Positions 1-7,329 of a DNA stretch of 64,000 nt are shown here, piece by piece. This stretch comes from CAZOVB01 sp964583095. Lineage in GTDB: Bacteria; Planctomycetota; Phycisphaerae; SM23-33. A program made the position numbers and the translations under genes. The notes under the pieces were generated by a model that worked only from the letters and a program-made list of their open reading frames with translations, had not been told where the DNA came from and did no database searches. Positions within the stretch are counted from its first letter, which is position 1, and every line of letters begins with the position of its first letter. The stretch is taken from assembly GCA_964583095.1 (NCBI GenBank), contig CAZOVB010000023.1:1-64000 (forward strand). Reading direction: 5' to 3'.

Positions 1-71
1 GCCCAGAAGGCCTCAAACAATCCTTAGAAACTCACGGTTGCGGAATCGCTGGCTCCTGGAGGCAGGGTGTT

Positions 72-710
72 TCAGGAAGAAACATCGGAGGGTTCCGAAG
101 GGGGATTCTCGGCCGAATCGGATTCCGGCTTTGCGTTGGGGGTCTGGTCTTTCTTGCCGTTGGTCTCGTGGCCGTCGTGAAGGTGGTGGTAGACCGCCCG
201 GAACTTGATGACACCCCAGAGGATAAGACAGTAGGAGATGGCTGCGACAACGATTCCCATCAACAGGCTGCCCAGCCAGAGCGGAGCGAAGAAGTTCAGC
301 GTGGCCTGCCACCAGGCCTTGGTGGTCTTCCAGAACCCCCCGGAGAAGCTCATGCACTGCTGCATTTCCGAGACGAAATGCTTGATGGCGCTTTGGCGTC
401 CCAGCAGCCAGGAGCCCAGGATGTAATTGGGACCGTAGATGGGGATCAGCGTAACGGGGTTGGTAATCCACACAAACGGCACGCCGACGAATTTGTTGGC
501 CCCGACCAGGGCCGAAATCGTAATGGTCAGGACCATCTGAAAGGGCATGGTCGGCGTCCAGGCGACGAACATCCCTACCGCGACGCCCAGGGCGATTCTG
601 TGTGGGGTATCGTTGAGGCTGAAAACCCTGTAGAAGAGGAATCGCCTGAAGCGATTAACGGCCGCCTTGGCAAGCCATTTGAGGTTTTTCCATATAAAGT
701 GGTGCGGCAT
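72..710 (-). CDS. DUF2062 domain membrane protein
   Basis: A 212-residue membrane protein of the DUF2062 family. The first 35 residues are basic (WKNLKWLAKAAVNRFRRFLF) and are followed by the family signature around residues 38-90: a hydrophobic helix with GVAVGMFVAW, then a Pro-rich turn and ITNPVTLIPIYGPNYILG. A further hydrophobic helix lies near residues 140-170, and the C-terminal 40 residues are polar and low-complexity. DUF2062 proteins are often encoded beside glycosyltransferases, but their function is not established. The gene starts 4 bases after the GT9 stop, so it is the last member of the minus-strand envelope cassette. The family call is firm; the role is not known. Confidence 0.85.
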   Translation of the reverse strand: MPHHFIWKNLKWLAKAAVNRFRRFLFYRVFSLNDTPHRIALGVAVGMFVAWTPTMPFQMVLTITISALVGANKFVGVPFVWITNPVTLIPIYGPNYILGSWLLGRQSAIKHFVSEMQQCMSFSGGFWKTTKAWWQATLNFFAPLWLGSLLMGIVVAAISYCLILWGVIKFRAVYHHLHDGHETNGKKDQTPNAKPESDSAENPPSEPSDVSS

Positions 711-714
711 GGTC

Positions 715-1767
715 TCAGTCGCCGGATAGCAGGTTTTCCATGGCCTCGGCGACGCGCCGCGGCGGGATCAACTCCATGCAGCTACTATGGCGACAAACCT
801 TCTTTTTGCAACCCTGACACGCGGTTCGGGCGCAAATTGACGCACTGGTCACATTCGACCCGGGCCACGGGCCGGTCTGCTCCGGGCGGGTGGGGCCTAT
901 CAGCGTCAGGCAGGGCGTCCCGGTCCCCTGGGCGATGAACTTGCAGGCCGAGTCGCAGCAGAGGGCTCCGCGGGCCTCGGCGATGGCGGCGGCGAATTGG
1001 CGGATATCGGTTCGACCGGCAAAACTGTAGACCTCGGGCGAGCGGTCCTGGATCCGGCGGCAGAACTCCCGGTCTGCGGGCGTGCCCAGAAGCACGATCG
1101 GCCGGCTCCGGGCCAGCCGGGCCACCACCGCCTGCCAATGCCTCAGCGGATACTGCTTGGTCTGCCAGGTTGTGGTAGGCGCCAGGGCCAGGTACTGCCC
1201 GCTCTCCAGCCCGGCCTGGGCCAGCATCTCCAGCCACGTTTGACGGCTGGGTTCGTGGATGGTCAGTTTGATCGAAGCTCCGTCGACGGGTACACCCAGG
1301 GCCTGAACGAGGTGGAGGTTCCGGTCGACGGTATGGCTGCTTTCAGGTAGAACGCGGTGATTGTAATGTCGCCAGGCCAGTTCCCGTGCATCGGCGAAAC
1401 CGGCGCGGACCTTTGCCCCGGTCCACTTGGTGAAGTATCCGCTTCGGGCCAGGCCCTGCATGTCCAGCGCCCAGTCGAAGCAGCCTTCGGCCAGGCTTCT
1501 GCGGAGGGATTTGAGCTTGCGCCAGGCACTCGGGCTGCGCCAGAAGGCTCTCAGGTCGCGGCGGTTGTAGGTCAGGACGGCGTCGACTTCGGGGTCGTGC
1601 CGGATCAGCGGAGCAAAGGAATCCCGGATCAACCAGGTCAGATGCACCTGGGGCCAGTTGGCTTTCAGGGCCCGCAGGGCGGGCAGGGCGGTGACGACGT
1701 CGCCCAGGGCGCTGGGTTTGATCAGTACGACCCGGTCGGGTCTGGCTGGGGTGGGAGCCTGGTTCAC
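715..1767 (-). CDS. Glycosyltransferase family 9 (heptosyltransferase-like)
   Basis: A 350-residue ADP-heptose:LPS heptosyltransferase-type enzyme (GT9, GT-B fold), expected to add sugars to a lipopolysaccharide core on the cytoplasmic face. The N terminus has the family pattern VVLIKPSALGDVVTALPALRAL. The C-terminal nucleotide-sugar half has CDSACKFIAQGTGTPCLTLIGP and TRPEQTGPW. A late Cys cluster (CARTACQGCKKKVC) precedes a short tail. I chose the GTG at 1767 because it overlaps the kinase stop in a GTGA arrangement and places the Rossmann strand about 10 residues from the start. The open frame continues upstream to 2232, but that part overlaps the kinase gene and has no GT9 character. The exact sugar donor cannot be read from the sequence. 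Confidence 0.9.
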   Translation of the reverse strand: MNQAPTPARPDRVVLIKPSALGDVVTALPALRALKANWPQVHLTWLIRDSFAPLIRHDPEVDAVLTYNRRDLRAFWRSPSAWRKLKSLRRSLAEGCFDWALDMQGLARSGYFTKWTGAKVRAGFADARELAWRHYNHRVLPESSHTVDRNLHLVQALGVPVDGASIKLTIHEPSRQTWLEMLAQAGLESGQYLALAPTTTWQTKQYPLRHWQAVVARLARSRPIVLLGTPADREFCRRIQDRSPEVYSFAGRTDIRQFAAAIAEARGALCCDSACKFIAQGTGTPCLTLIGPTRPEQTGPWPGSNVTSASICARTACQGCKKKVCRHSSCMELIPPRRVAEAMENLLSGD

Positions 1768-3548
1768 CCTTCGGGCCTCCGTTTCTTGCGCTGGCGTTTG
1801 CGGCGGGAACGGATCTGCTTGCGAAGCTTCCTGGCCGACCAGCGTTCCAGAACGCGCCAATAGGGCTTGAACTCGATTCGACCCGCGCCGGGTCGTCTGA
1901 GGTATCCCAGGAGCATCCGCAGACGTCCCATGTGGTTGACATCCGGACACTGCAGGAGAGAGACATTGAGACGCATCAAGCCTTGACAGCGTCGCTTTTC
2001 GGTCAGCCACCAGACACGCTTGAGCCCGTCCAGGTCGATCAGGCAGATTTCCGGGCTTTGGCCCAGCGACCAGAGGACCAGGATATTCGTCGCCTTCAGG
2101 TCCCGATGAGCGAATCGATTGTCGTGGAGCCGCTGGAGAACGCGGCCCAGTTGCCAGAGGACCTGCTGGGCCAGTTGTCGTTGCTGCCCGACCGTCAGGG
2201 GTGTGTCGCCCCGGGGAGGTATCGAAAGCCACCTGCTCATGAACTTGTCCAGAACGGGGGCGTCAATGGATTCGGTGATCAGCAGGCTGTCGACCAGGAA
2301 AGGCCCCACCCGACGCTGCAGGGCCGCCAGCGGAAGCACCGTGGCGATCCGGCGGGTCAGCAGGGAATGACCCAGGCGGAAGGTCCGAATCGGCCTGGAG
2401 GGGCGGAAGCAATCCAGCAGGATCTTCCACTTTCGCTTGCGACGGGGCCGCTTGATGTAAACGTCCAGTTCCTGGCTGCCCAGTTGCAGCTTCCGGCGGA
2501 CGACCTTTCCGGAGCGAGTGTCCTTGACGACCTGGACTTCCGGGCCGGACATCAGGGCCTCGGGGTCTTTCAGCGCCTTGTGCCACTGCTCGGGGGTGAA
2601 CTGCATCTGAGCGGCGGCCGAACCCCGGGTTCTGCGTTTTGAGGCAAGAATCACGTGCCCGCTCCAGCCTCCCCCGGTCCGCAGACGGTGGAAGTAGCGG
2701 TTGCTGCCGACGATCCTGCGGTCGCGCTGGCGGTTCTGGGCCAGGCGGTGGCGATGACCGAAATGCTCCACCAGTATTCGCCATCCGCGGAGGTTCCCCC
2801 GCGCTCCGGAAGCTTCCAGATACGACTGGAGAAATCGCAGCCTGTCGGTCCGCGAGGTAAAGTCGTAGCGGTCATGGAAGAGGTGCGCCAGATTTTTTGC
2901 CCGGGCCCTGCGGGAAAGTCTTCGAGATTCTCGGACCCGGTGCAGGTCCGTCAGGACGAGTTGATCCTTGCCCTTGTCGTCTTGGGTGACCAAAACATTG
3001 CCGCAGTGCAGGTCATTGTGGAGCACGCCGGCTGCGTGCATCCTGCCGACCAGCCGGCCCAGGGCGCAGGTGGCCCGGCGGATTCTCTTGAGCCCCGCGG
3101 CGCCGTTTCCCAGTTGTTCCTGGTGCCATCGGTCGGCTGGGACGGCCGGGTCCACCGCGCGGGTCGCGACCCACTCGTTTTGCTTGCCGCTGCGGGCTGC
3201 GACCGGCTCGGCCGTGAGAACGCCGCGGGAGCGAAGATACTGCATGAAATGCAGCTCCTTGCAACTTTCGTACCGGCCCAGCAGCCGTTGGAGGCGGTGG
3301 GTGAAGCTCCGGCTGTGGAAGGTCTTGAGGTAGAGCGACTGGCCGTCGATTTGACCCGTCCACACGGTCCGGGAAGCGTTCTGCTTGAACTTCTGCCATC
3401 CTGCCCGCGCCGGATTGTCGAGTAGCGAAAGGTGATCCTTCAGGACAGCGCGAGCGTCTTGGTTGGCAAATTCGATGTCAACGCCTCTCGCGGCTTTGTC
3501 CGTCGGGGGCATCTGCTTTCCTTCCATGGCGGCGGGCCCGGGGGGCAT
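1764..3548 (-). CDS. Tandem LPS-kinase-fold protein (two WaaP/Kdo-kinase-like domains)
   Basis: A 594-residue protein with two protein-kinase-like domains of the lipopolysaccharide kinase type (WaaP/KdkA/Kdo kinase). Domain 1 (about 45-260) has a candidate phosphate-binding Lys in SLYLK (K75), a catalytic loop HNDLHCGN (D179) and a metal site LTDL (D201). Domain 2 (about 285-570) has DVYIK (K366), HRDLKATN (D483) and LIDLDG (D505). Both catalytic sets are therefore intact. The C terminus is very basic (RKQIRSRRKRQRKKRR), which would suit association with anionic membrane. Single-domain members are usually about 250-300 residues. The start overlaps the upstream glycosyltransferase stop (TAATG), and the stop overlaps the GT9 start. 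I infer phosphorylation of core sugars; one domain might instead be regulatory. Confidence 0.85.
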   Translation of the reverse strand: MPPGPAAMEGKQMPPTDKAARGVDIEFANQDARAVLKDHLSLLDNPARAGWQKFKQNASRTVWTGQIDGQSLYLKTFHSRSFTHRLQRLLGRYESCKELHFMQYLRSRGVLTAEPVAARSGKQNEWVATRAVDPAVPADRWHQEQLGNGAAGLKRIRRATCALGRLVGRMHAAGVLHNDLHCGNVLVTQDDKGKDQLVLTDLHRVRESRRLSRRARAKNLAHLFHDRYDFTSRTDRLRFLQSYLEASGARGNLRGWRILVEHFGHRHRLAQNRQRDRRIVGSNRYFHRLRTGGGWSGHVILASKRRTRGSAAAQMQFTPEQWHKALKDPEALMSGPEVQVVKDTRSGKVVRRKLQLGSQELDVYIKRPRRKRKWKILLDCFRPSRPIRTFRLGHSLLTRRIATVLPLAALQRRVGPFLVDSLLITESIDAPVLDKFMSRWLSIPPRGDTPLTVGQQRQLAQQVLWQLGRVLQRLHDNRFAHRDLKATNILVLWSLGQSPEICLIDLDGLKRVWWLTEKRRCQGLMRLNVSLLQCPDVNHMGRLRMLLGYLRRPGAGRIEFKPYWRVLERWSARKLRKQIRSRRKRQRKKRRPEG

Positions 3549-4663
3549 TATAGCGTCCGCAGAGCCGAAGCCGCAAGCCAGCCCGTGTCCTGTGCATCCC
3601 GATAGACCTTTGCCAGGCGGGTTCGGACCCGAGCCAGAGAGTGACGGGCTCCAAACCGCTTGGCCGCCTGGGCCGAGAGCCGGCTTCGCTGGTCGGGGTC
3701 TTCCAGCAGGTGGAGGATATCCCGGGCCAGGTCACGTGGATGGGCGCTTTCCAGGTACCGCGCCGTCTGGCCTGGAGGCCCGAAGACCTCGACCGCGTCG
3801 GCCGTCGGGGCTGAAAGACTCGCCACACCGCATCCCAGACATGCTGCGAACCCCTGGGCCCCGACGGGACGCGCCTGGGCAAAGACCGCAAGATCCGCTG
3901 CGGCAATTACCTGGTTTCTCGGCAGGCTGCGGATGTAGCGAGGGGGGTAGGGGGCTCCTGTCATCTTCTTTCGGCCCAGAGTGAGCCTGAGGCATCGTCC
4001 CGGGTCGCACAGCAGCAGGTGAATGGGAAGGTCGAGACGGCTGACGATGCCCTGGGCCCATGCAACCCGCTCGTGGCGGGCCTCCCGAACAGCCTCGCCG
4101 GGGGCGACCAGCACGTAGTGAGCGGGATCGATTCCGAGTTGCTCACGGGTTCCTGTCCGGACCTCATGCAGGAGAGACCCCTGGGCCGGAGGGTAGAGCA
4201 CATCGATGCGGGAGAGGACCTCCTGCTGAAGGTTTGCAGTTTTCCCGGTCAGGAGGCCGGCGATACGCTTACGCCCCGCCCGGGTAGGCATCGTGATTCG
4301 CAGGGCGGATTCGGTCAGGACCTTTCGGACCTCGGTCAAGTGACGTTGCTGCTGAGGAACGCGGATCAAGGACAGAACCAGCCCGGTCCGAAGGAGCCCG
4401 GCCAGGGCGGAGGCCGGCCCCAGGGAACGGATGGACCATACGTGGAGGATGTCGAACCTGCCCAGGCGCTTGCGGATCCTCTGAGCCGTCAGATGCACCA
4501 GCCCCAGCCCGACATGCTCCACGCGGACTCTGCCGGGAAAGACGTCCGGCCAGGGGGGGCGGCCGAGGCTCAGCACGGTTTGGCTCGGTTCGCGCAGCAG
4601 GGCAAGCTGATGGACGGCGTCCAAGGGCGTATGGCGATCCACAATGTGCAGGACTTGCGGCAT
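3548..4663 (-). CDS. Glycosyltransferase family 4 protein
   Basis: A 371-residue GT-B glycosyltransferase resembling GT4 (glycosyltransferases group 1). The N-terminal half begins MPQVLHIVDRHTPLDAVHQL and includes FDILHVWSIRSLG, typical of the acceptor domain. The C-terminal half has VAPGEAVREARHERVAWA and the late region CLGCGVASLSAPTADAVEVF, followed by RYLESAHPRDLARDILHLL, which matches the nucleotide-sugar-binding part, although the usual E-x7-E motif is not clear. The last 50 residues resemble the family's terminal helix (SRLSAQAAKRFGARHSLARV). It follows the GreA-like gene by 36 bases and is translationally coupled to the tandem kinase. Donor and acceptor are unknown; the context suggests envelope glycolipid synthesis. 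Confidence 0.85.
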   Translation of the reverse strand: MPQVLHIVDRHTPLDAVHQLALLREPSQTVLSLGRPPWPDVFPGRVRVEHVGLGLVHLTAQRIRKRLGRFDILHVWSIRSLGPASALAGLLRTGLVLSLIRVPQQQRHLTEVRKVLTESALRITMPTRAGRKRIAGLLTGKTANLQQEVLSRIDVLYPPAQGSLLHEVRTGTREQLGIDPAHYVLVAPGEAVREARHERVAWAQGIVSRLDLPIHLLLCDPGRCLRLTLGRKKMTGAPYPPRYIRSLPRNQVIAAADLAVFAQARPVGAQGFAACLGCGVASLSAPTADAVEVFGPPGQTARYLESAHPRDLARDILHLLEDPDQRSRLSAQAAKRFGARHSLARVRTRLAKVYRDAQDTGWLAASALRTL

Positions 4664-4699
4664 GGAAGCGGTAGGGTTTATCGAAGCTCGGGGGCGTTC

Positions 4700-6886
4700 C
4701 TATAACGCCGGCTGGATGAACTCCACGCGACAGGTTACGCTCCCGCCGTGCATGGGCACCTCGGCGGTATCTCCCACGGCGGTGCCCATCAATGCCTGGG
4801 CCAGGGGCGTCGTGTAGGCCAGTACGTTGTTCTCCAGGTCGGTATCCCAGGGCCCCAGGAAGGTATATTCCAGTTCGGCCTGGTTGTCCATGCGCTGGAG
4901 CCGGACCTTTGTCCCGATCCCCACCCGGTCCGACGGGATATCGTCGGGGTTGATGGGGCGGCATTTGGCCAGTTCGGTCTGCATCTTGGTCGATCGCGCC
5001 TGGAGCATGTCGCGTTCTTCGATAGCGGCCTGCCAGTCGGCGTTCTCGCGAAGGTCGCCCTGCTCGGCCGCTTCACCGATCTGGCGGGCATTGGCGGGCA
5101 TGGCCTCTTCCTGCAGAACGCGAAGATCTTCCTGTCGCTTGGCCAGGGCTTGTCGTGTGGTATAGATCACCGATTCGTCCAGCCAGGGGTCGATGGTCTC
5201 CTTGAGGAAGAGCCTGGGGTGGTACTCGCGAAGCAGGCGGAGCATCTCGTCGCGAACGGTCTGGGCCAGTCCATCTGCGCGGCCGACGCGCCGCTTGATG
5301 ACCGCGGCCATGTTTTCGTTCATCTCCTCCAGGGCCTGTCGATAGACGGCGTAGTCCCGGGCGGAGAGGGCGTTTCGCAGTTGTTGCTGGCGGTCCTTGC
5401 GGACCTTGCGGTCGATGTCGGTCTTGTGTTCGAGGTCAAAGACGGCGGTGAGCATTTTCCCCAGAAGCTCGACGCGCCCGACCTGGACGGGGATCTGCTG
5501 GGGGGGGCAGTTCCAGAGCCAGCAGCAAAGCTCGGCAAAACGATCCGGGCCGGCCAGGGCGGTCTGCACTGCCTGCTGCAGGGCCTCGGCCTGGTCCAAC
5601 CGGGCCAGGAGTTTGGCGACCTCGTCGATCTGACTGGCCGGGGCAACGACCAGGAGGTCTCTGGCGATCTGGGCGGCGTCTTCGCGCTGGGCAACGGCCT
5701 GGATGGCCCGGGGCCAAAGCGAGGTATCCTGGATTGCCCCAATCGCCTCGACGGGCTTTTTGATCAACTGCATGATCTCTTCGGGCGAAGGCAGCGTCCG
5801 GGTTTCCGGTTCGGGCGCTCCCAGTACGGCGGCTTCGGCCAGGGCGAGAGAGGCAACCAGGGCATCGGCAGGTCGGTGGGCCAGGAGGGAGGAGCTCCGT
5901 GCGGTGATCTCTTCGGTGATTCGGCTTGCGAAGTCGGAGTTGATCTCGATTCCGCGTGCCTGGGCTTCGCGGCTGTAGGTTCGCAGGATCTCCAGCAGGG
6001 CCTGGGGCGTCCGGGCCTTGGCGACATCCGGGGCAAGCTCTTCTTCCAGCGTCTTGCCCCCCGGATGATAGGTAATGGTAACGGGGTTGCGCCCTTCGAG
6101 CGTGATCTTGTCGGATTTCTTGATCGCGCTTCGCGCCCGGGACCACCAGCGGGACCACTGGCTTGCGGGCAGGAGGTCTTCTTCGGTAAGAATCTCGCGT
6201 ATCTGTTCGTTGGTGGCCTCCATGCCGTTGGCGAGGCACAGTCCCACCAGGGCCCGATGCGGATCGTCTTTGACGATCTTTTTCAACTGGTCGGGATGCT
6301 CGCGTTGCAGGACGCGGAAATCCTCTCCCGAGAGTATTTCGAACTCATCGGTGAGCTTCTTGGGTTCCTGGGAATCCTCCATGCCGTCGGCATCGATGAA
6401 TTCGATTTCCCCGGTGATCTCGTCGAAGCCCTTGAAGCGGATCACCTGCGGATCGAACCGGTTGGCCAGGTACATTCCCTCTTCCAGGGCCAGGCAGGTA
6501 TCGAGAGTGCGGATGGCGCGGCGGGGGCTTTGGCCCGAGGTCAGTCCGGCGGCCCGGAAGCAGAGATCGAATTGGGCATGGCCGCCATGAACCGTCTTGT
6601 AGAGCTCCGCTACCGTCTCTCGCAGCTCATCGCAGTCGGGCACGGCCAGGAGCATCTGCTTGCATAGTTCCAGCAGGGCCGGGGGCTTGAGCAGGGATTT
6701 CTGTTCTTCCATGGCCAGCCCAGCCAGGGCTTGAGCTGTGTCGGAATGTCCCTTTTCCATCAGCGCAACGAGGACTTCCCTGGCCTCGTCAGGGGCCATG
6801 GGTTTCTCGACAGCCTCCATCCATGCCGCCTCGACACTGCGGGTGTCATTGCCGGCAATGGCCTTTATCAGTTGACGCACCTTCAT
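4700..6886 (-). CDS. Long GreA/GreB-like transcription elongation factor
   Basis: A 728-residue protein whose last 155 residues resemble GreA. A predicted coiled coil at about 575-645 contains EQGDLRENADW (610-618), the counterpart of the acidic GDLxEN tip that enters the RNA polymerase secondary channel. It is followed by an FKBP-like C-terminal domain (655-728) with GTKVRLQ, EYTFLGPWD and MGTAVGDTAEV. Ordinary GreA is about 158 residues. The 570-residue N-terminal part is helical and includes ASQWSRWWSRARSAIKKSDK (241-260), a Trp-rich element I associate with the long GreA-like proteins of spirochaetes. The start is supported by GGAAGGAA upstream. It is the first gene of a five-gene minus-strand run, but its link to the envelope genes may be only positional. 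Confidence 0.85.
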   Translation of the reverse strand: MKVRQLIKAIAGNDTRSVEAAWMEAVEKPMAPDEAREVLVALMEKGHSDTAQALAGLAMEEQKSLLKPPALLELCKQMLLAVPDCDELRETVAELYKTVHGGHAQFDLCFRAAGLTSGQSPRRAIRTLDTCLALEEGMYLANRFDPQVIRFKGFDEITGEIEFIDADGMEDSQEPKKLTDEFEILSGEDFRVLQREHPDQLKKIVKDDPHRALVGLCLANGMEATNEQIREILTEEDLLPASQWSRWWSRARSAIKKSDKITLEGRNPVTITYHPGGKTLEEELAPDVAKARTPQALLEILRTYSREAQARGIEINSDFASRITEEITARSSSLLAHRPADALVASLALAEAAVLGAPEPETRTLPSPEEIMQLIKKPVEAIGAIQDTSLWPRAIQAVAQREDAAQIARDLLVVAPASQIDEVAKLLARLDQAEALQQAVQTALAGPDRFAELCCWLWNCPPQQIPVQVGRVELLGKMLTAVFDLEHKTDIDRKVRKDRQQQLRNALSARDYAVYRQALEEMNENMAAVIKRRVGRADGLAQTVRDEMLRLLREYHPRLFLKETIDPWLDESVIYTTRQALAKRQEDLRVLQEEAMPANARQIGEAAEQGDLRENADWQAAIEERDMLQARSTKMQTELAKCRPINPDDIPSDRVGIGTKVRLQRMDNQAELEYTFLGPWDTDLENNVLAYTTPLAQALMGTAVGDTAEVPMHGGSVTCRVEFIQPAL

Positions 6887-7016
6887 CCGATTCCTTCCCG
6901 ATTGGCAAAAGGGGTACTATGACAAATCGCACTCCATTTGTCCACGGTAGGCGCGCAGGATTCACGCCTTTCCTTAAAGGGTTCGCACCCGTACCAGCCA
7001 AACGCTATCATTCTAT

Positions 7017-7208
7017 ATGACAGAACATGCACACAATTCGGAAACGAAACTGGATTTCCTTCGCATATTGCCGGCCATTCTGCTGCCTCCCGTGGGCGTA
7101 GCCCTGCAAGTAGGCTTCACCCGGCATTTCTGGCTGAACCTGCTGCTGACACTGCTGGGCTATATCCCCGGGATCATTCACGCGGTGTGGATAATCCTGT
7201 CGCGCTGA
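7017..7208 (+). CDS. Pmp3/YqaE family small membrane protein
   Basis: A 63-residue hydrophobic protein of the Pmp3/YqaE (UPF0057) family. After a polar head of about 15 residues it has two transmembrane helices joined by a short loop: helix 1 with ILPAILLPPVGVALQVG and helix 2 with LNLLLTLLGYIPGIIHAVW. The PPxGV and GYIPGIIHA motifs are the family's hallmarks. Homologs act at the membrane in tolerance to salt or low temperature, but the mechanism in bacteria is unclear. It is a single gene between the start of the GreA-like gene and the 3' end of beta-helix gene A. No strong ribosome-binding site is visible. Confidence 0.9.
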   Translation: MTEHAHNSETKLDFLRILPAILLPPVGVALQVGFTRHFWLNLLLTLLGYIPGIIHAVWIILSR

Positions 7209-7269
7209 AATCCCCTGCCTGTCGCGATGAGATCCCTTGAGAGCAGAAAGTAGAAGTCGCCAATAAACG

Positions 7270-7308
7270 ACACGGCCCGGACAGCTGTGATCGCCACCCG
7301 GGCCGTGT
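7270..7308 (-). terminator. Hairpin terminator of beta-helix gene A
   Basis: A perfect 11-bp inverted repeat (ACACGGCCCGG / CCGGGCCGTGT) with a 17-base loop lies 22 bases beyond the stop of beta-helix gene A. On the minus strand it is followed by a short T-rich stretch (CGTTTATTGG), which fits an intrinsic terminator for that gene. It may also limit read-through from the small plus-strand gene ending at 7208. Confidence 0.65.
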
Positions 7309-7329
7309 TCCCATCATGCGTCTTGCAGG

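Noticed and set aside
1..27. Possible 3' end of a plus-strand gene (short frame ending in TAG)
   Set aside because: Only eight codons are visible, too few to support a gene.
1768..2232. N-terminal extension of the GT9 frame by 155 residues
   Set aside because: It lies wholly within the kinase gene, is Pro/Arg/Ser-rich and has no homology pattern; the GTG at 1767 overlapping the kinase stop is a better start.
4748..6667. 639-codon frame antisense to the GreA-like gene
   Set aside because: Same GC-bias artefact; no motif and no plausible start signal.
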